DNA of 18,831 nucleotides from an uncultured Clostridia bacterium (lineage in GTDB: Bacteria > Bacillota > Clostridia > Oscillospirales > Acutalibacteraceae). The stretch is from contig CAMFTS010000014.1 in NCBI GenBank assembly GCA_945988915.1, positions 1 to 18,831 on the forward strand, read 5' to 3'. A model generated the notes under the pieces. That model made no database searches, was not told the DNA's origin, and saw nothing but the letters and a program-made list of their open reading frames with translations. How positions within the stretch are numbered: position 1 is the stretch's first letter; every line of letters begins with the position of its first letter. Below are positions 7,790 through 15,344 of the stretch, piece after piece. A program made the translations under genes and the position numbers.

Positions 7790-8166
7790 AATACTTCACC
7801 CAATGACGGTGTTTCTGCATCGATGATATGCTCTAATCTGTTAATGCAGTCAAGGCATAACTCGTCAACTTCAACATCGCGTTTTCCGCTGAGGTACTGT
7901 TCCAGTTCTTTTGTTGTTATTTGAATATCATCAAGCTCATCGTGATTGATATATATTTCAAACCTCGTTCTGTATTTTTCCCACATTTCAAGGCTGTCTT
8001 TTAAACTCTTCTCGACAGAACCGTCTGCTTCATCATTGAAAGTATATGCGGTTACTTCAAAAGATTTAATAAGCTTTTTCCCGTTCGTTTTTAAATCAAA
8101 ATATCCGAAAAACGCTAAAAATATTGCTGAACAGACAAGCACAAAAGCAATTATTATCCTTTTCAT
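7786..8166 (-). CDS. DUF4363 family membrane-anchored protein
   Basis: The 126-residue protein has one N-terminal membrane segment (about residues 4-22) and an extracytoplasmic helical domain with the DUF4363 look (EMWEKYRTRFEIYINHDELDDI). Function is unknown in the family. It is typically encoded next to DUF421 proteins, as here. I chose the ATG at 8166, which overlaps the DUF421 stop (ATGA) and has AAGG about ten bases upstream; a GTG at 8172 is the alternative but sits too close to that site. The gene is the second of a two-gene minus-strand operon. Confidence 0.8.
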   Translation of the reverse strand: MKRIIIAFVLVCSAIFLAFFGYFDLKTNGKKLIKSFEVTAYTFNDEADGSVEKSLKDSLEMWEKYRTRFEIYINHDELDDIQITTKELEQYLSGKRDVEVDELCLDCINRLEHIIDAETPSLGEVF

Positions 8167-8840
8167 AAGCACTCATCCTTTCTTATTACATTTATTTTAC
8201 CGCTTTCATCAAGTGTCATCAGCATAATATCTTTTGCCTTAATATTTCTGCTTTCCAAAAACAGATTAAATGAATTAATATCTGTATTGCAATCAGCTAA
8301 ATTCTTTTTAATAATCTCTCCGTCCGAAATCACTACCGAAGAAAAAGTGTTTTCGGGCTTTTTTATTTTCAAATCTTTTATTGTTACCGCATCATATTCG
8401 GCTTTCAACATAACGCTAACCGTTCCGTCGGTTTCTACAACCGCATTCTGAACCATAGAAATATCAAAGATATTTTTCTTCCTCAGTTCTTCAAGCAAAT
8501 CGTCAATTGAAAATCTGATGTTTTTAAGCTGAGTCAAATCAAGCTTACCGTTTTTTATAACAGTTACTGAATTACCCTGTAAAAGTGTTCTGAATTTACA
8601 GCTTTTCAGACTAACGACCGAAATCAATATTTCAAAGCCGACAAGCAAGAATACCGGAATGATAGTGTTTATTAACGGAATTTTCGTATCCTGCATAGGA
8701 ATTGCAAGTATTTCCGAAATCAAAATAGTAATAACCAATTCCGTCGGCTGAAGTTCACCAATCTGCCTTTTACCGAGTATTCTCATAAAAAATATAATTG
8801 CAATATAGAGAATTATTGCTCTGAATAAGCCTATTAACAT
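8163..8840 (-). CDS. DUF421 (YetF-like) membrane protein
   Basis: The 225-residue protein has N-terminal membrane helices (about 2-20, 33-50 and 58-77), the conserved GKRQIGELQPTELVITIL motif (23-40), and the two-part cytosolic DUF421 domain (TVIKNGKLDLTQLKNIRFS... and AVVETDGTVSVMLK). Family members such as YetF/YdfS occur in Bacillus spore inner membranes; the biochemical role is unsettled. I chose the ATG at 8840, preceded by GGTGA. An in-frame extension to 9008 would run through the gerAA start and has no ribosome binding site. It overlaps the DUF4363 gene by four bases. Its position beside gerABC suggests a spore-membrane role, which is inference. Confidence 0.87.
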   Translation of the reverse strand: MLIGLFRAIILYIAIIFFMRILGKRQIGELQPTELVITILISEILAIPMQDTKIPLINTIIPVFLLVGFEILISVVSLKSCKFRTLLQGNSVTVIKNGKLDLTQLKNIRFSIDDLLEELRKKNIFDISMVQNAVVETDGTVSVMLKAEYDAVTIKDLKIKKPENTFSSVVISDGEIIKKNLADCNTDINSFNLFLESRNIKAKDIMLMTLDESGKINVIRKDECL

Positions 8841-8918
8841 AAAATCACCATTTATATATTTTGCAATCTTTTGAAGAATATTACTATTTATTATGGCAAT
8901 ACCAAATATGGTGATAAA
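8841..8918. promoter_or_regulatory. Divergent control region between the DUF421 gene and gerAA
   Basis: These 78 AT-rich bases must hold the promoters for both directions. I find no good sigma-A pair on either strand, which fits expression from a sporulation sigma factor (sigma-G for gerA operons in Bacillus), though I cannot assign one confidently. An 8-base inverted repeat, ATCACCAT (8844-8851) and ATGGTGAT (8908-8915), holds the ribosome binding sites of both genes. Confidence 0.45.
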
Positions 8919-10421
8919 ATGTTTGAATTTATCAAAAAAAATATTGATGATATAACCTATCCGGTTGAAGATGAAGATCCTAAATTGCCTATTTTCGATA
9001 ACCTGCAAATGAATATCAGTTATTTAAAGTCGGAATTCGGAGACAGCTTTGATATTCTTTATAAAGAAATTAAAGTAGGAAATGCTGATATCTGTTTTGT
9101 TATGGCAGACGGAATGTGTGAAAATCTTCTTGTCGTTGAACAGGTAGTCAAGCCTATTATAAGCGAAAAGAGGCTTCCGCTGAGGAAAGAAAAACTGCTC
9201 GATTTTATCAGTAAAAATGTGGTGGCAGGTATTGATCAGCAAAGAGCGGAAACTTTACAGGACGCTATTGCAAATGTTTTGTCGGGCTTGGTTGTTTTAT
9301 TTGTTGACGGAGTCAATTACAGCGAATGTTTCGGCGTTCAAGGCTTTCCTAAAAGAAGTATCGATGACGCGGTTGCCGAGGTAGAGGAAATCGGTTCGCA
9401 CGAAGCTTTTACCGAGAGCTTTAAAGACAATATCACGCTTTTAAGAAGAAGAATCAGGTCTCCGGTACTTAAATGTGAAATAGTAGAATGCGGTAAGACG
9501 AGTAAAACAAGAATTTGCGTATGTTATATGTCCGACAGGGCAAAACCGGAAACCGTCAACGATATTAAAACAAAGATAAAAAACGCAAAGCTTGACACGG
9601 TCTTAGGCTCGGGGTACTTAAGACCTTTCCTTGACAGCAAACGATTTTCTTTTTTCTCTGCGTTGGGAACAACCGAAAGACCTGATGTTGCCTGTGCGGA
9701 AATGGCAGAGGGCAGAGTGCTTATCATAACCGACGGAACTCCTTTTGCTATCATTGCACCGTATCTGTTTTCGGAAAACTTTCAGACAATGGACGATTAT
9801 AATTACCGTCCGTTTTACGCGACACTGATAAGGACATTAAAATTTGTTTCGTTTTTTATAGGCATTTTTTTACCCGGAATTTATATTGCAATTTGCACTT
9901 TTCATCAAGAGGTAATACCGGTATCAATGCTTTATGATATGGCAATTCAGGAAAGTATAACTCCATTTCCGGTAATGCTTGAAACGGTCTTTATACATTT
10001 TATTTATGAGATTGTCCGTGAAGCAGGGTTGAGAATGCCTAAATCCATAGGACAAACCGTGGGAATTGTAGGCGCTATTGTCATTGGCGAAGCCGCAGTT
10101 TCTGCCGGATTAGTTGCTGCACCTTTGCTGATAGTTGTCGGCTTGTCTGCAATTACTTCGTTTGTTGTACCTCATTTGTATCAGCCTATTGCATTTTTAA
10201 GATTTGCGTTTATGGTAATAGGCGGAATCTTCGGCTTTTACGGAATAGTTGTAGGTGCTTCTGTTTTGCTTGTTAATATGTGTGCGGCTAATCCTTACGG
10301 CGTACCGTTGCTTTCACCGATAGCTCCGTTTTCTTTGGGAGCTATGAGAGATAATTTCTTTAGAATGTCATGGAAAAAGCTTGGAAAACGCGAATTGAAA
10401 ATTGATAAGATGGAGAAGTAA
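8919..10421 (+). CDS. gerAA: Spore germination protein, GerA family A subunit
   Basis: The A subunit of a nutrient germinant receptor in the spore inner membrane. The 500-residue protein has a soluble N-terminal region of about 300 residues and a C-terminal membrane domain starting near residue 308. Family signatures: NITLLRRRIRSP, TERPDVACAEMAEGRVLIITDGTPFA, and the membrane block ending in EIVREAGLRMPKSIGQTVG. I chose the ATG at 8919, with GGTG five bases upstream; a TTG at 8871 has no such site. The usual EPE...RGPREGF stretch is replaced by a divergent VAEVEEIGSHEAF. The gene ends immediately before gerAB with no gap. Confidence 0.93.
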   Translation: MFEFIKKNIDDITYPVEDEDPKLPIFDNLQMNISYLKSEFGDSFDILYKEIKVGNADICFVMADGMCENLLVVEQVVKPIISEKRLPLRKEKLLDFISKNVVAGIDQQRAETLQDAIANVLSGLVVLFVDGVNYSECFGVQGFPKRSIDDAVAEVEEIGSHEAFTESFKDNITLLRRRIRSPVLKCEIVECGKTSKTRICVCYMSDRAKPETVNDIKTKIKNAKLDTVLGSGYLRPFLDSKRFSFFSALGTTERPDVACAEMAEGRVLIITDGTPFAIIAPYLFSENFQTMDDYNYRPFYATLIRTLKFVSFFIGIFLPGIYIAICTFHQEVIPVSMLYDMAIQESITPFPVMLETVFIHFIYEIVREAGLRMPKSIGQTVGIVGAIVIGEAAVSAGLVAAPLLIVVGLSAITSFVVPHLYQPIAFLRFAFMVIGGIFGFYGIVVGASVLLVNMCAANPYGVPLLSPIAPFSLGAMRDNFFRMSWKKLGKRELKIDKMEK

Positions 10422-11495
10422 ATGAACACCAAATCAAAAATAAGCACTTGGCAGCTGCTGTCAGTGCTTCTTGTTTTAAGACTCTTGTCAACTATAACAT
10501 TTATGCCGATTCTTGATGTTGCAGTCGGAAATTCAGACTATATTATTGCTATGGCAATAGGCGGATTTTCAACTTTCATTTTCTTTATACCGACCTTTTT
10601 ATTATTAAAGAACGGCAAAGGATTATTTGAAATATCCGATAAGGTTTCTAAAAAGCTGACAAAAATAATAGCCATACTGTATGCTTTGTTCTTCTTGATT
10701 TTTATTTTTTCTGCCTTGGTAAGAATGAATCTTTTTGTTTCAGCTATTGTTTTTCCGCAAAAAAGTACGGCTTTATTTATGGTTATTTCTATTGCGGCAA
10801 CTTGTTATGCTGCGTCACACGGCTTGGAAGCGCTTGGCAGAACGGGCACAATTTCTTTATTCTTGTTTATTGGTTCGTTCATTGTTATTTTACTTTCACT
10901 TATTGAAAGAGTTGATATTAATCATCTGTCTCCGGTGTTTTTTTACGGAATAAGCCCTGTATCAATTGTGATTTGGTCTGTAATTATCAGGACGGTTGAA
11001 CCGGCGGCATTGTTGGTGCTTCTTCCGAAAGTTTCCGGGAAAACGCTTAAAAGCTTCGCTTTATGGATTGTAAGCTTTACGGTAATTACAACTTTAATTT
11101 TCTTCTTCCTTATGACTACATTGGGTGACGCTTCGCTTTTGCAGTTGTTTCCGATTCATTCTATGGCGGTTCTTTCAAGATTTTCGGTATTTGAAAGAAT
11201 GGACGCCTTGCTTATGGGTATGTGGATTTTTTCAGCGTTTGTTAAAGTGAGTTTTCTGATGTTTTTAGTAGCCGATATAATTTCGAGCAATTTCAAAAAA
11301 GTATCGTTAAACGGCGCGATTGTCTTTCTCGGAATTATTAACTCATTGGCAGTATTAATTGAATCAAATTCTTTATCTTCTTTCAAGGTAACTACCTCAT
11401 TAACAGTAAGAAGCTCAATCTTTTTAGCGTTTGTAGTGATAATACCTATGATTTTATTTCTTATAGATAAGTTTTATTCAGGAGCGAAAGAATGA
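10422..11495 (+). CDS. gerAB: Spore germination permease, GerA family B subunit
   Basis: The 357-residue, roughly ten-helix membrane protein of the endospore-germination branch of the APC superfamily is the germinant-binding B subunit of the receptor. It is hydrophobic throughout, begins STWQLLSVLLVLRLLSTI as B subunits do, and is close to the usual 360-370 residues. The ATG follows the gerAA stop directly, with GGAG in the last gerAA codons, and its stop overlaps the gerAC start (ATGA). That coupling supports stoichiometric synthesis of A, B and C. The germinant cannot be predicted from the sequence. Confidence 0.9.
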   Translation: MNTKSKISTWQLLSVLLVLRLLSTITFMPILDVAVGNSDYIIAMAIGGFSTFIFFIPTFLLLKNGKGLFEISDKVSKKLTKIIAILYALFFLIFIFSALVRMNLFVSAIVFPQKSTALFMVISIAATCYAASHGLEALGRTGTISLFLFIGSFIVILLSLIERVDINHLSPVFFYGISPVSIVIWSVIIRTVEPAALLVLLPKVSGKTLKSFALWIVSFTVITTLIFFFLMTTLGDASLLQLFPIHSMAVLSRFSVFERMDALLMGMWIFSAFVKVSFLMFLVADIISSNFKKVSLNGAIVFLGIINSLAVLIESNSLSSFKVTTSLTVRSSIFLAFVVIIPMILFLIDKFYSGAKE

Positions 11496-12655
11496 AAAAA
11501 CTAATAACGGCTGTTTGTTTACTGTTGGTCCTTTCACTGCTTTGCAGCTGTGCCGGAACCGGCGAAACAAAGTCAAACGAATTAAAAAACAGATTAATCA
11601 TTTTAGCACTCGGCCTTGATAAAGCTGAGGACGGAAAAATATTAGTAAGCGTGCAAGCTCTGAATACTGATGTAACTTCTAATGCTTCAAGTCAGAGTAC
11701 ACCTGAAAGTATGGTTAAATACTATTCGCAAAAAGGAAAATCAATTTCAGAGGCAGTTTCTAAACTGTCTGATTTAACAGGGAAAAATCCTTTGCTTTCA
11801 CAAAACAGAATTGTCATTTTCGGTTGGGAATTAGCTAACGACGGAATTTCAGACTATCTTGATGATTTTATCAGAAATACAGAAAACCGTTCGTCAGTGT
11901 TGGTTGCTGTTTCTCAGGAGAAAGCGCAAAAAATCGTATATGCTGATGTAGGCGAAAATATTATACCTGCAAGAATGGCGGAGCAAATTATTGAGAGCTC
12001 TGCTGAACAAGGCTATTGCTTGAATACAAGAGTATATGATTTAATTAACGCAATAACCGATGAGAAATCCTGCCTGGCAGTTCCTGTAATCAGATTAAAA
12101 GAATCAAATGAAAACAGCAGTAAAATGTATGTTGACAGCATTGGAATTTTTAAATCCGATAAATTAAACAGTGTAAAAAAAACAGATGTTGCTAAAGGCG
12201 TTTTATTTGCCTGCAACAGAATTCAAAAGGGTACGGTTGAAGTTGAATATAACGATTCAAATGTAGCTCTTTCAATATTAAAAAGCACTACGAGAACCAA
12301 AACAGAAATTGCAGACGGAAAGCCTAAATTTACAATAAAAATCGACGCCTCAATGAGCATCAGTGAAATTAACGGTAATATTCTGAAAAAGAAAACGGAA
12401 AAAGACTTTAAAATGATTGAACAATTGGCAAGCAAAAAAATAAAAGAATATGTGGAAAATTCAATAAATGAGTGTATAATAAAAGAAAGTTCGGATATAT
12501 TCGGGTTCGGAAAAAGACTTATGAGAACTCAACCGAAGTATTATAAAAATAATATTACAAACTGGCTTGAAGAAATGGGAGCCTCTGAATACAGTGTCGA
12601 GGTGTCTGTCAGACTAAAAGGAGTGGGGGATTCTGCTGCAATTTTGCACGGATAA
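11492..12655 (+). CDS. gerAC: Spore germination lipoprotein, GerA family C subunit
   Basis: The 387-residue C subunit of the germinant receptor is a lipoprotein on the outer face of the spore inner membrane. A signal peptide (MKKLITAVCLLLVLSL) ends in the lipobox LCSC, with Cys20 the likely lipidated residue. The mature part matches GerAC: NELKNRLIILALGLDKAEDGK near the start, SVSKLS-like and NRIVIFG segments, then the PARMAEQIIES block of domain 2 and a C-terminal domain. It overlaps gerAB by four bases. The MGMT-like gene follows after six bases. Confidence 0.92.
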   Translation: MKKLITAVCLLLVLSLLCSCAGTGETKSNELKNRLIILALGLDKAEDGKILVSVQALNTDVTSNASSQSTPESMVKYYSQKGKSISEAVSKLSDLTGKNPLLSQNRIVIFGWELANDGISDYLDDFIRNTENRSSVLVAVSQEKAQKIVYADVGENIIPARMAEQIIESSAEQGYCLNTRVYDLINAITDEKSCLAVPVIRLKESNENSSKMYVDSIGIFKSDKLNSVKKTDVAKGVLFACNRIQKGTVEVEYNDSNVALSILKSTTRTKTEIADGKPKFTIKIDASMSISEINGNILKKKTEKDFKMIEQLASKKIKEYVENSINECIIKESSDIFGFGKRLMRTQPKYYKNNITNWLEEMGASEYSVEVSVRLKGVGDSAAILHG

Positions 12656-12661
12656 TATTAT

Positions 12662-12970
12662 ATGAATTCATTTGAATTAATTTATAATGTAGTTAAAAAA
12701 ATACCTTACGGCAAGGTTTCAACCTACGGTCAAGTTGCTCTTTTAGCCGGGAATCCTCATTGGTCAAGAGTTGTAGGCTATGCTCTGCATGTGAATCCCG
12801 ATCCTGAAAGAATTCCTTGTTATAGAGTTGTTAACCGCTTTGGTAGGGTGTCTGACTCTTTTGCTTTCGGAGGTAAAAATCGGCAAATAGAGCTGTTGAG
12901 GTCAGAGGGCGTAGATGTTAACGATGACGGAATAGTTAATCTCCGAAAGCATTTATGGCGAGGCGAATAA
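12662..12970 (+). CDS. MGMT/Ada-like small alkyltransferase family protein
   Basis: The 102-residue protein consists only of the DNA-binding/active-site domain of O6-alkylguanine-DNA alkyltransferases. Visible are IPYGKVSTYGQVA (14-26), the NPHWSRVVGYALHVNP helix-turn-helix with a conserved arginine finger, and the active-site motif as IPCYRVVNRFG (Cys53). Classical MGMT has PCHRV and alkyltransferase-like proteins usually have PWHRV; here the Cys is retained and His is replaced by Tyr. It may repair or flag O6-alkylguanine, but activity cannot be assumed. The ribosome binding site is weak, and the six-base gap to gerAC suggests translation coupled to the ger operon. Confidence 0.82.
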   Translation: MNSFELIYNVVKKIPYGKVSTYGQVALLAGNPHWSRVVGYALHVNPDPERIPCYRVVNRFGRVSDSFAFGGKNRQIELLRSEGVDVNDDGIVNLRKHLWRGE

Positions 12971-12982
12971 AACTGCAATAAC

Positions 12983-13022
12983 ACAGCATAAACTTAAATT
13001 GAGCTTATGCTGTATTTTTTTT
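12983..13022 (+). terminator. Rho-independent terminator of the gerABC-MGMT operon
   Basis: A 9-bp stem ACAGCATAA (12983-12991) with TTATGCTGT (13005-13013) can be extended by weaker inner pairs. A run of eight T follows (13015-13022). It lies 12 bases after the MGMT-like stop. Confidence 0.85.
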
Positions 13023-13092
13023 ATTTAATAAATCAATAATCGCAAAAATGCAAAAAAAATTTATTTTTTTATTCGCTTTTGGCATAGGAAGT

Positions 13093-13135
13093 GTTGAAAT
13101 ATTTGTTGAAATATGGTAAAGTATTACAGTAAAAT
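13093..13135 (+). promoter_or_regulatory. Promoter and tandem repeat upstream of the M28 peptidase gene
   Basis: TTGAAA (13106-13111), 18 bases, then TAAAAT (13130-13135). The -35 lies in the second of two direct GTTGAAATAT repeats (13093-13102 and 13105-13114, 12-base period). The bases before it (13020-13080) are very A/T-rich and could act as an UP element. AGGAGG lies at 13141-13146, ahead of the ATG at 13156. Confidence 0.65.
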
Positions 13136-13155
13136 TTTTTAGGAGGTTAGGAAAA

Positions 13156-14412
13156 ATGGATTTATCCAAAATTATCAACAAAAAAGATGAAGCTGCTCAG
13201 TATATGATTGATGAAATCACTCATATCTGCAAAGACTTCGAAACAAGAAGCCCCGGCACAAAAGGAGAATTACAGTCTTGTGAGTATATGGCTGAAGTTT
13301 TGAAAAAGGATTGCGGCTGCGATTATGCAGAGGTTGAATCATTTAAGGAAAATCCCGGCTCATTCTTCGGATGGATTTACTTTACAATTACTTTCGTTCT
13401 TCTTGCTATTGCTCTTTATTTTGTAGCTCCCGTTGTTTCGGCAATACTTATTGTTTTCGGACTTTTTATTGCTTTTATGCAATTTGGACTTTACAAGAAG
13501 TTCGTTGACAGATTTTTCCCGGAATTAACAGGTCACAATGTTACAGCTATTAAGAAGCCGACAGGTGAAGTAAAACGCCGTATTCTGTTTAACGGACATC
13601 CTGATGCTGCTTGGGAATGGCCCGTAAACTATGCACTTGGCGGCGTAGGCTTTGAAGGTCACGCAATTATTTGCGGTATCGGTGCCGTTTATTATCTCGT
13701 TCTTTCAATTATCGCTTGCGTTAATGACAGAGCAATCGGAATTTTCTCACCTGAGGGTTCATTCTCTGATTGGGATTTATGGTCAAGATTGGCAATCGGA
13801 GGTTTTGTGTTCATTCCTTTCCTTGTCGGCCTTTATTGGATGTGGAATAAAAACAGAATCGTTGACGGTGCTAATGACAACCTTTCGGGCTGCTATATGG
13901 GTATAGCAATTCTTAAGGCTCTTAAGGATGAAGGTATTGAATTTGAAAATACTGAAGTAGGCGTTATTCTTACCGGCTCAGAAGAAGCAGGTCTTCGCGG
14001 CTCAAAAGCTTGGTGTGAAGCTCATAAGGGCGAGTTCCAAGATGTTCCTACATTCATCATTTCATATGATACAATTTTTGATCCCAAGTATCTTATGACA
14101 AACTACCGTGATCTTAACGGTACTGTTAAAGCCGATAAAGATGTTTCTGATCTTTATATGGAAGCTGCTAAAGCAATTAACGTTCCTTGTAAAAAAGGTT
14201 GGGTTCCGCCACTCGGAGGTGCAACTGACTCAGCAGCATTTGCTCAGGCAGGCTTCCGTGCAACAGGTATTACAGGTCTTAACCATAAGCTTGAAAATTA
14301 TTATCATACAAGACGCGATACATATGATAATATGAATCCTCAGGGCCTTGCAAACTGTTTTGCGGCTTCGGTAAAAGCACTTGAAATGTTTGATAACGGC
14401 GCTAAGCAGTAA
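13156..14412 (+). CDS. M28-family zinc peptidase with inserted membrane helices
   Basis: The 418-residue M28-type metallopeptidase keeps a complete active-site set by motif: His148 (NGHPDAAW), Asp241 (GANDNLSG), the catalytic/ligand pair Glu276-Glu277 (GSEEAGLRGS), Asp305 (SYDTIF) and His384 (YYHTRRDTYD). Substrate is unknown; M28 enzymes are usually aminopeptidases. It has no signal peptide. Two hydrophobic pairs interrupt the fold: about 73-111 (before the first ligand) and about 171-190 plus 212-231 (between His148 and Asp241). An even number of crossings would keep all catalytic parts on one side, probably the cytosol. The ribosome binding site is a perfect AGGAGG and the gene appears monocistronic, ended by the hairpin at 14436. 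Confidence 0.85.
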   Translation: MDLSKIINKKDEAAQYMIDEITHICKDFETRSPGTKGELQSCEYMAEVLKKDCGCDYAEVESFKENPGSFFGWIYFTITFVLLAIALYFVAPVVSAILIVFGLFIAFMQFGLYKKFVDRFFPELTGHNVTAIKKPTGEVKRRILFNGHPDAAWEWPVNYALGGVGFEGHAIICGIGAVYYLVLSIIACVNDRAIGIFSPEGSFSDWDLWSRLAIGGFVFIPFLVGLYWMWNKNRIVDGANDNLSGCYMGIAILKALKDEGIEFENTEVGVILTGSEEAGLRGSKAWCEAHKGEFQDVPTFIISYDTIFDPKYLMTNYRDLNGTVKADKDVSDLYMEAAKAINVPCKKGWVPPLGGATDSAAFAQAGFRATGITGLNHKLENYYHTRRDTYDNMNPQGLANCFAASVKALEMFDNGAKQ

Positions 14413-14435
14413 AAGATTATATTTTATAAAGGATT

Positions 14436-14460
14436 AAGCGAAGTATTTACTTCGCTTTTT
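14436..14460 (+). terminator. Terminator of the M28 peptidase gene
   Basis: The inverted repeat AAGCGAAGTA (14436-14445) with TACTTCGCTT (14448-14457) is followed by T-runs up to about 14466. The innermost pairs must open to make a real loop. Confidence 0.85.
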
Positions 14461-14466
14461 CTTTTT

Positions 14467-14516
14467 CACCGTTGAAGTTAAAGTGAATAGTATAGTAGTA
14501 TAACTTTCAACGAGGT
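14467..14516 (+). promoter_or_regulatory. Inverted repeat in the leader of the ZIP transporter gene
   Basis: CACC-GTTGAA-GTTA (14467-14480) can pair with TAAC-T-TTCAAC-GA-GGTG (from 14501 to 14517) with two small bulges. The 3' arm includes the GGTG of the ribosome binding site for the ATG at 14523. It could be an operator or a translational control hairpin. I cannot place a confident -10/-35 pair; TATAGT and TATAAC lie in the loop region. Confidence 0.35.
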
Positions 14517-14522
14517 GAAAAA

Positions 14523-15278
14523 ATGAAAGCATTAATTATAACCTCAGTAATAATCTGTTCAACATCATTTTTAGGCAGTTTAGTAGGGTTTACTGTAAAA
14601 AAATTCCCTGAAAAGCTGAATGATTTGTTGACAGCATTTTCAGCAGGAATAATGCTGTATGCAGCTATAACCGGACTGATTTTACCTGCTATAGAGGTTA
14701 ACGCAGGATTTACAAATATAATTCTTGTTTGTATAGGTATAATTTGCGGAGCTTTATTTATAAAACTTATTTCAAAACTTATACCGTACATCGAAAAATT
14801 TATTTTTACTGATAATGAAAGAAAAACAGATAAAAACAGAATGGACAGCTTGCTTTTATTCGTTTTGGCAGTGGCAATTCATCATTTTCCCGAGGGTATT
14901 GCAACAGGAGTAAGCTTCGGAACCGGTGAGATTTCAGACATTATTACTGTAACAAGCGGAATATCAATACAAAATTTTCCTGAAGGAATGATTATTATAC
15001 CACCGATGCTTTCGCTTGGTATGAATAAAAAAAAGATAATTATAACAGCTCTTTTTTCAAGCTTGATTGAAGCAGTCGGAACATTTACGGGCTTCTTTCT
15101 CGTTAACATTTCACAGCTTCTGTTGCCGCTTATTCTCGCTTCGGCCGGAGGAACAATATTATTCGTTATTTTTGAAAATATGGTGCCTGAAATAAAGAGA
15201 AATATAAAAACTGATATCTCTACATTTGTTATTTTATCAGGCTTTTGCTTTATGACCGTTATTGACAGCGTAATTTGA
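14523..15278 (+). CDS. ZIP-family divalent metal transporter
   Basis: The 251-residue, roughly eight-helix membrane protein belongs to the ZIP (ZupT-like) family, which moves Zn2+ or other divalent metals into the cytoplasm. The two metal-site helices carry AIHHFPEGIATG (119-129) and SIQNFPEGM (148-156); the second usually reads HNxPEG in ZIP proteins, so one His is Gln here. A short Lys-rich, His-poor cytosolic loop (about 94-107) replaces the His-rich loop of many members. The ATG follows GAGGTG. Metal specificity cannot be read from the sequence. The next gene, a TetR regulator, has its own promoter. Confidence 0.9.
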   Translation: MKALIITSVIICSTSFLGSLVGFTVKKFPEKLNDLLTAFSAGIMLYAAITGLILPAIEVNAGFTNIILVCIGIICGALFIKLISKLIPYIEKFIFTDNERKTDKNRMDSLLLFVLAVAIHHFPEGIATGVSFGTGEISDIITVTSGISIQNFPEGMIIIPPMLSLGMNKKKIIITALFSSLIEAVGTFTGFFLVNISQLLLPLILASAGGTILFVIFENMVPEIKRNIKTDISTFVILSGFCFMTVIDSVI

Positions 15279-15285
15279 ATAATTG

Positions 15286-15314
15286 TTGCCATAAACCAAC
15301 CTTTTTGCTATAAT
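15286..15314 (+). promoter_or_regulatory. Sigma-A promoter of the tetR-type gene
   Basis: TTGCCA (15286-15291), 17 bases, then a perfect TATAAT (15309-15314). It lies just after the ZIP gene stop, with a leader of about 24 bases. Confidence 0.8.
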
Positions 15315-15344
15315 TTATAAAAACAAACATACGGAAGTAAAAAT

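Noticed and set aside
8871..8918. TTG start for gerAA at 8871
   Set aside because: There is no ribosome binding site before it; the ATG at 8919 has GGTG at good spacing and gives a normal 500-residue length.
8841..8918. Sigma-G promoter for gerAA (GAATA followed by CAATACC)
   Set aside because: The -10 matches only partly and the spacing is short, so I describe the region without naming a sigma factor.
8841..9008. 56-residue N-terminal extension of the DUF421 protein
   Set aside because: It overlaps the gerAA start on the other strand, lacks a ribosome binding site and is not part of the family; the ATG at 8840 has GGTGA and begins at the first membrane helix.
14882..15292. 136-residue open frame opposite the ZIP transporter gene
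   Set aside because: It is Ile-rich and antisense to a well-supported membrane protein, with no recognisable domain.
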